NCBI GenBank assembly: GCA_008360955.1
Contig: LUCM01001595.1
Coordinates: forward strand, 69,606-133,605
Direction of reading: 5' to 3'
Length of the DNA: 64,000 bases
Source of the DNA: Fasciolopsis buskii
Lineage: Eukaryota > Platyhelminthes > Trematoda > Plagiorchiida > Fasciolidae
The notes below the pieces were generated by a model. It was not told the DNA's origin and made no database searches. It worked only from the letters and a program-made list of their open reading frames with translations. A program made the translations under genes and the position numbers. Below, in pieces: positions 12,567-23,700 of this stretch. The number at the start of each line of letters is the position of its first letter. Position 1 is the first letter of the stretch.

Positions 12567-13950
12567 TGCCCTTTCTTGGCAACTGGAAGTAGTAAACATC
12601 GGCGAAAGGTCACACGATCAATTATAAATGACTCTCCGTAGCATGTATAGCGGGCCCATAGACCAGAAAAAATCCACAAACAGAACGAATAGTGACTTTT
12701 TTCCTTAACCATTGTGATAGCCGTTCTATCAGACCACTGTATTCTGCATCTGCGAAGACGTCGGAAGATGAATAGGAACGCGTTTCAAATAAGGACGATT
12801 AGGCACAGGACTGACGGAGCCATATGCTCTACAGGGTGGAAGCAGCCGATGTTTCTCGCACAAGTCTCGTCAACGGAAACTACCCCCTTCGTGGTTCATG
12901 CCAGTTGTCTGGTCCCTGTATTCTTCGTAAGAAACTGACTGTTATCACTGTTCCCATTTTTGTTTACTCACCTTAATGCCAGCTGGAACAAATTCCAGAC
13001 TGCCCCCTCTCTCTACGGCTGTTCTCCAGGCTCGACAGTGACGACAGATGCAACGCAAACTATCGCCGAAAGCTGCACTCTATCCATTGCGCTGGTTGTC
13101 TATCCCCGTTAGGAAGCCGTTATCCTGATCTGACGCTCGAGTACCTGGCCGCGTGACCCTTAGACAAGTCGAGCCACGCCAATGACCGCTCCGGGTGCCT
13201 CATCTCAGATGGACCATCACGATTGTCCAAACAGTTACTATCACTACCGAAATGCCGCACAACCCCCCAACCTTCAGATTCTTGCCGCCACGTAATACCA
13301 TAATCTCCAATACCAAATGCAGACAAGACAGGTCATTCACGGCAATTGTATTTAAGGATTGATTACAAATCTTACACGTACCCGTTTACTTCCCGCCACA
13401 CATCACAATCCACTCCCGGCCGCATAAGTCCAGTGACCATTTTTGTAAGTTCCATTGTCTCTCTGTCCAAAATTTTTTATATATTCGTCCCGTAAATTGC
13501 CCGATGCAATCTTGAAAGTTTCCTGCTGTTTCATTTTAAGCATTATTTTGACTATTGAATGTTGTTGATTACCATTCTCCATCCACCTCATATGATATCC
13601 AGTGTGATTTCGCTGCTTCTCCATCTCCCTAATGCGTCCAAATTGATCTTCACCTTTACAATTTCACCCTCCTGAGTTTTGATGAATCCGGCCACTTGAC
13701 ATTATCCACCGTTTCTTCCCAGCCAAATTATGCGCCGGCGATGCGCACGTTTGATGCGTTCAAACATGGATTGACTCGCTGTGCGCGACTCGTAGTCAGC
13801 CCCAGAACGTTTCAGCATTGGATTATCTAGCTCTGAGTCGAAGCCCGAAAACTCGTGATTAGCCCATCTTGTGTTCATAAGAGCACAGGAACTGCATCTT
13901 CACGACTAAATTTTGTCTTACGATTTCCAATGCGCCATCTGTGTGTGAAT

Positions 13951-14037
13951 TTGATCTTGCCTTGCGCATGGCTCTCGAATTTCGAGAAACATACCCATTA
14001 TTATTATTATTATTGTTATTATTATTATTATTATTAT
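13951..14037 (+). repeat. (ATT)n-tailed repeat 3' end, best copy
   Basis: TTTGATCTTGCCTTGCGCAT, CTCTCGAATTTCGAGAAACA and then a 41-bp ATT microsatellite (13997-14037) with one GTT interruption. Confidence 0.6.
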
Positions 14038-14591
14038 CTGAAAGGTAAACGGGCTCACCTACGACCACGTAGATGTTTCCGACGTTTGCCTATGTGTCAT
14101 GAGAAGGCAGCAGTATTTTAAACGATAATACGGAAAATAAGTGAGAAAGGAGCACGTATGTTCTCCGATCCAGTTTTCCGAGCCAACACTGATATTTATA
14201 AAAAAACGTCGGTGCTTATCGTTGAAAAACGCGAAAGTCACACTGAAACTTTGGAGAACAGAGACGAAGTGGACGAAAACGTGCGAATAATCATCGGAAT
14301 CATCCGGCGGAACAGTTGCCTCATCAGCAGGAACGGTCATGAAAGCCATGAGAGGGCAACTGTTGAGGTATTCGGTAGACCACCTATTTTTATTTACGAA
14401 GGCCAGGTCGACCAATTCTACGCACAGCATTTGCCGAAAAATAAACACGGAAATTTCACATTGCTTTTCGTAACAGCTTCCATTTTACAGCACAGAAGCA
14501 ATATTTCATGGTTGTAGAACCGATTGCTCTAATGCGAATCTCGCAATAAGTTTGACTGCTCTTAATCAGTGTGACCACTCCGCTTTATACT

Positions 14592-14797
14592 ATTGCAATA
14601 CTGGCAACCGAGACACTCGACCGGTAAAACGACAAGGCAGTTGGAAGTGGTGGAAAGATTATTTTGAGGGGTTGCGTACGGGAAAGGCATGTGTGAGCAA
14701 CATTTAAATGGTGGCCACGCTTGGCGGTCAACGTTTAGTTAAACAAGCTAACCAGGGGAATAAATCCATGTTTCACTGCAGAGCCTCCTCCTGGACG
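14592..14797 (+). repeat. Diverged direct repeat, first copy
   Basis: Corresponds to 16170-16380 in the same orientation. Shared blocks include ATTGCAA-CTG, ACTCGACCGGTA versus ACTTGATCGGTA, CGCTTGGCGGTCAACG versus CGCTGGGCGGTCGACT, and TTAAAC-AGC-AACCAGG. Not assigned to a known element. Confidence 0.6.
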
Positions 14798-16169
14798 ACT
14801 GTGAGAGAAATGGCTTCGATTGGGACCATAAGGAACAAGCCGGAAACTGGCAGATGCCTTGTGCCCTGGCGTCGATCGCCAGTCGAAGAATTTGTCGTTC
14901 TTTTAGTGGTCCTGTGAGTGTTAGCTTTTGGGAGCTGACCGTGCGCCCGAATAACACCATCAGGAGGCGAACGCAGGACGCGTGATCCCTTGGCCTAGCT
15001 GCGCCTGGACACCGCTGCAGCCGAGCTGTCCGTCCGATGTGCGCCGGTCAAAACGGTGGATCTGACCGCATCCGACCTCCACGGGTCCAGAATCTTCACT
15101 AGGCGTCGTTGCAGATGAGCGTCTGACCTTGAGTTCTCGTCGTCTTCTGATGCTTGCATGATGTCGACCATGGGACCGATGGTGATCGAGCCGGAGCCCG
15201 TGGAATCGACTCGGCCCTGAGGTTCTTCTGCGAGAGATTAAAAGAAAGAAAAACTGGTGGAGACGGTGCTGATGAGCACGGGCGGACGTTGGACTTGGTG
15301 GTGGACACCTACCAACGTTCGGTGCTGTCCTTGTCGGTGTAACATGGAGTTGGCAAGTTCATCTGCGAGTACTTTATCGAGACCATAGCGTTACCCTTCT
15401 AGGTGTGGTTATTTTATTACAAATGGAACAGTGTTCAGCAAACTGACACGAAAATAGTAACGAATTCGTAAAAACAAACGGGCTGCTTTACCTCGAGGCC
15501 GCTAGAGCTGCTTCGCATATACGGCACTTCCGGCGCTGGGTGGCGCTGTGGCTCTGTCCTCCCCAGAAGTCTCCATGACAGCGCTGATAGCGGCTGGACT
15601 CGACGCCTTGAAGCAAGGGATGGATGCGCTAGTCTTCAGCAGGGGCGGTCTAGGTTGCACCAGGCTCCTTCAACACTTCGTAACTGCGAGAAGATACTAT
15701 GGCGCCCCTAAACAGAGGCGTCGGATGTTGGGGAAGACGACCAGCAACCCATCCAAAACGACTGACGTCGCTGGTTTTTCTACAAAACTCCAACTCCAGT
15801 TTAGCTAAATCAAACCAGAGTTGAAGAACGGATAGCATAAACGAAGGCACTAGTAGGGCTGCGGATGGTTTTCGCCCCGTAGAAATGGTACCGCTTGCGG
15901 GAAAAACAATGACATGAGTAAACGTTGTTGAAAGCCACTGAAAAGAAAACGTAGACAGTAAAAATCCACGCGAGGAATCCGTTGGCGACAAACAACAACA
16001 GCACAATTTACTCGCGAAGAAAAAACAAAGGGTAGGCAAGGCATCAGCAAATATACTAGCGACTCACGTGGCCTGTTTATCAGGTAAGGCACACCGATTT
16101 ATAAGACCGATTTTCTTAAAGCCAGTCTCATATTACGTTTGGTCGCCCTCCACTACACGGCCCCGTACG
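14798..16169. other. GC-rich stretch between the direct repeats
   Basis: ORFs of up to 129 codons overlap on both strands at 15150-16040, none with a recognisable domain. Confidence 0.5.
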
Positions 16170-16380
16170 ATTGCAACGCTGACAACACTGGCACTTGATC
16201 GGTACAAGGAAAAACAGCCGGAAGCAGTAACTGGTTGTGTATATTTTGACAGGAGCGCGCAAGCGGGACGTGCGTGAATAACGCACAAGTGACAACCGCG
16301 CTGGGCGGTCGACTTTTGGTTAAACGGGCAACCAGGATGAGCAAATCCTTGTTCCGCCGCAGAACGGGCGCCCTGGAGGC
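16170..16380 (+). repeat. Diverged direct repeat, second copy
   Basis: Partner of 14592-14797, 1.6 kb downstream and about 540 bp before BCAT. The two could be the ends of one old insertion or two dispersed copies; the sequence between them (GC-rich, 14798-16169) shows no recognisable protein. Confidence 0.6.
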
Positions 16381-16637
16381 TTGGTGAGGATGCAGAATGT
16401 GGTTCCTATTAAACTGACTGTGGACCTAAACTAGAAGACAGTGCGTCCAGAGGCAACGCCTTTTGGAGTAACCTCCACTATCAACTGCGAACGCTTGCGA
16501 CGCTTAACATCCCTTTCTGTCAGGGTGAGCTAGTGTATTCGGCTTTTTGATTACCTTAGCAATACTCATTGGACAGCACTTGGAGGAGATCAGTGTCCAA
16601 CCAAAGTGTATACCAGTTCCAGTTCCAGTTAGATTAC

Positions 16638-16859
16638 AGGACGATACGGCAAGACGCCTGATTGTCCAGGTCCTTGCACCGAGAGATCCTTCGATCTGAG
16701 GATGCTTCGACAACAGGTGGGTTCCAATTTGGTTCGCTTCATCCGAGTGCCCAGAACTCTTTCGATGGTTTTGCACCATCCTATCGCGGAAGCATCGTCA
16801 GATCCAAGGAGCTGTCGGAGCACGAACCTGGACGATCAGGCATCTCGCCGGATAGTTCG
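16638..16859. repeat. Imperfect inverted repeat directly upstream of BCAT
   Basis: The left arm (about 16638-16709) and right arm (about 16787-16859) are imperfect reverse complements of roughly 70 bp, separated by a 77-bp loop that has a small hairpin of its own. Both arms, read outward, encode similar peptides (RSKDLSVQGPGQSG and RSKELSEHEPGRSG), so they look like two diverged copies of one repeat placed head to head. The right arm ends about 60 bp before the BCAT start codon, in the region where a promoter or 5' UTR is expected. A short CCAGTT tandem lies just to the left. Confidence 0.7.
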
Positions 16860-16918
16860 TTAATCCAAATGGAACTGCAAATGAACTGTGCGGGGCGCGG
16901 CTGTTCAATTGTCAAAAT

Positions 16919-17763
16919 ATGTTTCCGCTGAAATCCTGCAGAGCCTTTGCGAACCCCGGTGTTTTCTTTGGGCGTTATGTCTCTTCCTTCAAGGTGATTG
17001 TAATGTAGTTTATTATTTGTAGAGTTCGGATCTTAATGTCAAAAAAGCAGAAAGTCGGAAGCCAATCCCAAAGGGGGAATATGGTTTTGGGAAGATATTC
17101 ACTGATCACATGCTAGTTATTGGATATAATAAACAGGGGTGGAGCAAACCAGAAATTCGGCCATTTGAATTGCTGAATCTTTCGCCGGCAATGCAATGTT
17201 TTCACTATGCAACGTCTGTACGTTTATGCGGGGCTCCACAAAATCTTGTGAGGCCCGTGACCAATGGTTTAAAAATTTACCTAACTAGTGCTTCGAAGGT
17301 TTCAAAGCAATGCGTGGGAAAGATGGATTGTGCAGACTTTTCAGACCTGACAGACACGTGCAAAGGCTTCGAACATCAGCAGCTCGTATTTGCCTCCCCG
17401 TAAGAAAATTACTTGTAAACGAACGAGCTAAGTGATATGGAATACAGGATTTTGAGCCATCGGAACTTCTTCAATGCATCAAAGAGTTGATAAAGATCGA
17501 TAAAAATTGGATCCCTTCAGGCGAAGGAGAGGCGCTTTACGTTCGCCCATTGTTTGCGGGAGTCGACGTAAGTCGTCATAAGTTACATTATCGACAATTT
17601 AGCCAGTTATTGGTGTTGATCTCGCTTCAGAAGCTGTTTTATTTGTAATTTTATCCCCCGTGGGAGCTTACTTTTCCGGGACGCAAAATGGTGTCGCCTT
17701 GTATGCAGATCCTAAATTTGTTCGCTCATGGCAAGGGGGCGGTGGGGCTTTCAAGTTGTCATC
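16919..17763 (+). CDS. BCAT: BCAT exons 1-5, compact 5' cluster with four micro-introns
   Basis: Exon 1 (16919-16993, 25 codons) carries the presequence and ends in SSFK. Exon 2 (17023-17217, 65 codons) runs from SSDLNV to HYATS and includes FTDHML. Exon 3 (17289-17399, 37 codons) has FEGFKAMRG and RLFRP. Exon 4 (17448-17567, 40 codons) has [10 protein letters not shown] and LYVRPLFAG. Exon 5 (17603-17763, 161 nt) has SPVGAYFSG and the PLP lysine in GGGGAFKLS. The introns are 29 bp (16994-17022), 71 bp (17218-17288), 48 bp (17400-17447) and 35 bp (17568-17602), all GT-AG. Without these introns the reading frame is broken, so a naive ORF scan misses the gene. With them the protein matches the family without gaps at each junction. 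Confidence 0.95.
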
Positions 17764-20700
17764 GTAAGTTTCTTTTCCAAATGTTTTTCCACTTCGTTTT
17801 ATATCATTATTCCTCTGGTCATTTTGAATATTATCACTTTGTTGTCGAGCCAAAGTGCGTTTCAACGCGAAACACGTACTGCTCTGGTCCAGGCATATCT
17901 GGATCAAAGCTTATTATCAGTAAGAATATTTTGAGTGCAAAAATAAATGAAATTCATCTTTTCTAGTAAACTTCTGGCCGTGGTTTTACACCCAGGCAGC
18001 GCAAACGCTCCTAAGACACCTTGAAATAGTCCCAGAACGTAGCTCAAACCGACCACAAATGTACCCTTATGAAACAAGAATTGAGCCATTTTGAATCGTT
18101 TTTCGAATCCGCTTAGGAGTGCTGTCTGTAGTTACAGCTACTGCCAATTTAGGATCTCTTAATCGCAATACAAAACCAATCTATTCGGCTGCATGAACAG
18201 CCTAAGGCAAACTTAAATTCCTTGAGTGAATAAATGCTCTAATTTTCGGACGTGCACTTATATTATTCGCAGTGCACCACGCTCATAAGTGAGACTACCA
18301 TGAAAAAGCAAAAGTCCGTCACGTATGCACACAGTTTATTAATAGTTTTAGGAACTAATATGTAAGTGAAGGAGGATTTGCTTGGTTCCCGATTCTTTTG
18401 TTGTTGCGACGTTGCTGGGAAATTTTTCTGCAAACATTTGTCGATCTGAAAAAGAAATGGGAAATGGCATTATTAAATTTCTGTATTGATGCAGGATATT
18501 AATGCTACCAATAAAATTTATTGCAAATGGTCAATTATATATGAAACATAGATATATATATGAAACGGAGGATAAACTATATTGTGTACATTCTTGGGTT
18601 ACACAAGATTGGAAAGTTAAAACCACGCAATGTATATATATCTATATGTTGCAAAGAGTTTCGCTCCGGATGCATATATATTCAATTAATTACCAACTGA
18701 CCGACCTCTACCATGGAACCTTGAACACCAGTGTTCCTCAAGTTCCTCATGTCATTTTGAGCAGCATACCTGCACCATTGCCTAAACCATTCCATTTATT
18801 TAACTGTTTGCAGAAGTGGCTTTCGGTTAGCCCATACGACATAAAATATTTAGAGCACCAGCTCCTAATGCACAGACCGTTATATCAGACAGCCGTTTTC
18901 TAGTGGTTACTCTGCACGTTTAACTACACAAGAATTGATATTTTCATCAACTGACTAAGGATACCCCTAGTTTCATCGCCGAATGTCGGTTTTCTTCCGT
19001 TCTACAGGAGTTTTGACTTGAACAGTAACAAATATTTAAGTAAACCTAACACATGCTTAGATTTGCAAAATGAGACGAAGTTCCCACCGACAAACTCAGT
19101 TTGTTGAAATGTGGTCGCAAATTTGTGGCTACCTGCCCCAAAGAGAACAATTATTTCTTCAGTTTCAGCACTTCTTCCTTGAAGGGAACTTGCATTAATT
19201 ATTACCGTTGTGGTTAGAAATCCGAAAACGAAAAATAAGCAAGAACGCTTTGCAAGCCGTCCACAGTCATGCTAGTGGACGAAGACGGTGCTGCATTGCA
19301 GCTGCTTCTCACAGTGTCAGTGTGATCGCTTTTGCTGGAAAAAGGCAGAACAATAACGAGCAACAGAAAATTAGCGCTCATTTGGCCCCGAAGGAATCAA
19401 CGGTGATAGGTGCTAGTGATCAAAATATGAGCGAATTCGGATGGAAACTTATCGGTTGGAAAGGAATTACCCAAGCAAGCCACTATTCTTTGTGTTCATA
19501 GCCAACGTCTTTAGTGGCGAGTGATGGATATAGGATGACAAGCCTTTCAATTCAGATGATTCTGCAGGCAGAGTTGTCTGTCTGACTAATTTTGCTGAGG
19601 TGTTCTCCGTATCACAGTCAGAAGGAACTACAGGTCTTCTAAAACAAGATGAAAGATATACAAAACACTTATCGTTTGCGCTTTTCTCTGAAAGCAATGA
19701 CGGTAGTTGCGTCCGAAGAAGGTAATTCAGTGAAATCTTCGAGCAGCCGTTGCAATATCTTCCTTTTATCTAAAGTATGTTTTCACTTATGTACTCATAC
19801 CAGGTGTGTTTTGTATTCAGATTTTATGATTTTTCGAGTTTGTCGATAGGAGATGACCGTCTCTGATCGAACGTCTAATGTGCGGTGTGACTGTCGTTGG
19901 CCGCGGCACACCATCCACCCCAGTAAGCCATAACTGATGAACGACAGCCACCGAGTGACCACTTAAGACTTCAGCGACAGAGCATATCCAAAACGGAATT
20001 AATAATTCGCAACACTAGCTTATTTGCTTCGATCTCTGACTGTGTTCAATGGGGATAAATATCATGTAATCACGGTAAGAAGCAGCGGCTTTTATGCCAT
20101 ACTTCATCCACATGACATTTTACTACTTTTCCCAACAGCCAATGACATTTAAAGTTTTCAAGTGAGACGACCTCACGGGTTGATTGGAAACATTATCCCT
20201 CTGTTCACTTGTGATACAATCTGTTATTGTGTGCATGAACAGAGGGATAATGTTTCCAATCAACCCGTGAGGTCGTCTCACTTGAAAACTTTAAATGTCA
20301 TTAGCTGTTGGGAAAAGTAGTAAAATGTCATGTGGATGAAGTATGGCATAAAAGCCGCTGCTTCTTACCGTGATTACATGATATTTATCCCCATTGAACA
20401 CAGTCAGAGATCGAAGCAAATAAGCTAGTGTTGCGAATTATTAATTCCGTTTTGGATATGCTCTGTCGCTGAAGTCTTAAGTGGTCACTCGGTGGCTGTC
20501 GTTCATCAGTTATGGCTTACTGGGGTGGATGGTGTGCCGCGGCCAACGAGATCAAAGTACCTCTTAAATGAGCGTCAGTGGAGGACGGCCGACACATCTG
20601 AAAGCCCAGGCCTCCTGCTGAAACCACGGTATTGCTTAGTTTTGCTACATGTGCAATTTGTACAAAATTTACTTTACGGCATCGGGGATGCAGTCTGTAG

Positions 20701-23700
20701 GTATGTGCACTAAGATGATAAACGAATTGTATCTATTGGAGGGGCAACGGATTACTCTTCACGAACCTTCAAGTCTCTGCGCATAGCCGGCTGTCGACCG
20801 ATAACCAACCAAATAGCAGAGCCTCGGCTCTTCCAAAGAATTCCACCCCAAATTCAGCAAGACCAAAAGCTGTGGCCTCATGGTTCCCAGACAGCCGTAT
20901 TCAAAACGTCACCGGAGAACTGGATGGGAATGATCACTGAAAGACAGGGCGGGAGTCTTAGTTGTGAGCCTCTTGGTTGCAATACACACTCAACGATGCT
21001 TAGGCTCTTCATTACCGGGGCCGAAAACGCCTATCATCTAACAGACATCAGTATTTGTATTTTAAATCCAGCTAGTTTGAAGGTGTCGCAGGTGAAGAAA
21101 GGCACTATCTGGCAACAGCAAGATCACTGAGATTTGGAAGCCGACAAAAGCAGAAAGCAAAACAGAGGACACAGAATTTCAGTCAAATGCGCTGTTATTA
21201 ATATGGTCAAATAGAGTTTCAGATGGAGGTTCAAAAAAGAGGAGGGGAAGTGGTTGGTTAAAATGTGGGCAATTGCTGACGGCATGAGATTATGTAAGCT
21301 TGTGACCGGGAAGCGAAACTGAGAAGAACCACAAGCTTTCCGCTTAAAGCGTTTCATGATTAGCTGTTTGGTCGTTTAATCTATGGCAGGCATTTTATTC
21401 TGGAGTGCACCTCTAGGCTTTTCCCAACTAAACACGTTCTCCAGGGCGTTATATTTATTCCAGAGTAATCTTGGTCATTTGACCGATTCAGGCATCTCTT
21501 TTGATAAACCTCTTTGGGCCAGTGGAACTCAACAATAAAAGATGATTTCATGTTGTTGGCCAGCCATGTCGCGATCCCATCAGCACGCTCTTGTAGTAAT
21601 GATCAAGCAGAAGGTTTAACGAACAAAAATTCACCATCCCACCAACAATACTGGTGCTTACCCTCCTTTTGGGGGGGGGGCAAAATTATTTCGCGAAATT
21701 CCTTCATGCACGAGGAAACATTACTTAACTCCACTTTCAGTGAGAGCGATCAAGAACAGAACTTAAAAATTTTGACAGCTTTACCGTACCAGATTTAAAT
21801 GAATTTGCTAAAACAGACTTCAGTTAGACGCTTTATGACGTTTTGAGGTAATCTGGATGACATTCAGTAACTAAAAACAGTTGTTGATTTTCAAAGGGGA
21901 TTTCATTTATTGTACCATCATAAATATGATGGCCCTCATCTTTCGACGTTGAATAATCATGGTCTAGTAGACCAAAATCTCAAGTCTAGCTACTAAAAAA
22001 ACACAGCTAAGTCCTATTGATTTGTATAGTATTTTAATTAAAACATGCTTGATCAGGATGCGGATTTGTATTTGAAATTAATGAACAATCACGCAAAGCT
22101 TCGAGGTTAAGCGACAAAAGATGAGAGATTTTCGATACAGTAAATAAATGAAATGTTTATTCCGACCGTCTAACTGGGGAAATTTTGGTTTTCCCGAATA
22201 AAACCACGGTTAACTGCTAAGAACAGTCGGTTCCTCGAGTGCCTATTTATTAAGTCACTAGAACAATGGAGTATTGCATATACGGTCGAACATTTTGCTG
22301 AATCTGTGTGGTATCAACTCTGGTATCTTTTCGCCAGTGCGTTTCTTTGTGTGCCCGTAAATACCCACTCTAGAGAACAAGAGGCTTCAAAAATGCACAG
22401 TGCCCACTTCGATTTTGTTGTTTTCTTTGGTAAGACGATTCGCTAGAAAGAGTGCATTCCTACCAAAGAGCTAAAGCTTAGTAGGAATAACAAATTGTTT
22501 CAACAGGTACCGTGGAGTAAAAGAGGAATTGCCAATAATTAAGGGCCAGTTTTTTATTATAATGACAAGAAGTGGAAGATATTCGGATGCAGACCTCAAT
22601 AAGTGTCATGGTCGGTCACCGTTCTAGGGTTTTGGCGCCGCAGAGTTTAGTTCTTTTGTTAATTTTCCAAAAGAACCTGCTATTTTCCCAGTATTCCGAA
22701 ATTGACGTTAGTTTAAATATTGCGTGGTTGAAAATTTCCATATGTCAATAAAAAGATTCATCAGAACTTATTCTGTGATTAGCTATTTTACACACCGACC
22801 AAGGCCACCCTACACAACTATATAAACGACAGAACGTATTTGATTTCTGACTTGTATTGGTGGGCCACCAATAAATGCGCGGCAGTGTACTGTGTTCGAC
22901 TCCTCTATTCTGCTAGCAGGATGAGCTAGCTCTTCGTATTTCACGCCTCATTCAAGGGAGCATCAGTTCTGTTCCGTTCGTTGTGGAACTATGGGGCTCG
23001 GAGACTCGAGCCCGAACAATTGTCTCCAACCTCAGTGTGTATTCGAGTGCTGCTAGGCCACAGGCTTTGTGCTCCTAAGCCATCGTGCGACGATAATGCT
23101 TACATCGTGTGCTTCAGTGTGTGCATAGATCAACCTAACTCGGCAACACAACAAGCAGCGTCAAAAATTGTGGCTTAATTTTACTTTTTCTGAGTCCGAA
23201 GCAAATACCCTAGAGTCATCGACAATATTTTTGGCATAATTTACGAAATATTTCGAACTGGATTTCGTAGTTTTTACTATGTATTTGGGAAAACTCAGCA
23301 TCTTACATCCAAATTCTTCCATAACTATATTATAATGTGATGTATGATTTATAATGTTAACAGAAGATGATGTGTTTCTGGCTGGTAATAGTAGTATAAA
23401 CTCGCATCTCATTAAAAATTACAACACAAAATCCTTTGGAATTAATGCGAAACTTATGTAATAATATAGTTTCATATTGAAATATCGTGCTAGAACACAT
23501 TAGTTTGAAGAACTTCCCTCAGCTTATTTGAGTAAAGGTGAAAATGGTATTTTACTGGTCCCCTATAATTTCAATAGTAATCACTGTCTGACCTGAGAAA
23601 ACCGTCGCAAAAACTGATCATTCCTTCGAACCTTTTGAACCTATTTTTCAAATGGCCATCCAAATGAGTTAGTCTGCTAACCCGATCTAATTAGTTTTGT

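Larger units (their letters stand above)
10034..13950. other. Degenerate GC-rich sequence, no gene recognised
   Basis: Apart from the weak RT-like block near 11.4 kb and the N gap, nothing is recognisable. The texture (many short ORFs, higher GC) resembles decayed retroelements ending at the ATT tail at 14037. Confidence 0.5.

Noticed and set aside
12024..12712. Long open frames of 140-205 codons around 12.1-12.7 kb
   Set aside because: They run through the N gap, so most of their length is unknown sequence and not a real open frame.
14305..14370. Short hairpin (AACAGTTGCC / GGCAACTGTT)
   Set aside because: Ten-bp stems with a loop of more than 30 bp are expected by chance in a window of this size; no terminator role applies in a eukaryote.
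17110..17403. A single 97-codon ORF containing the BCAT motif [10 protein letters not shown], first read as a decayed BCAT pseudogene
   Set aside because: Family similarity stops at HYATS because of a 71-bp intron. Splicing at 17217/17289 and the neighbouring micro-introns restores the full protein, so the gene is intact.
18502..18903. A 133-codon ORF in BCAT intron 5
   Set aside because: It includes ATATAT-rich repeats and lies within an intron of a confirmed gene; no domain or splice structure supports it.
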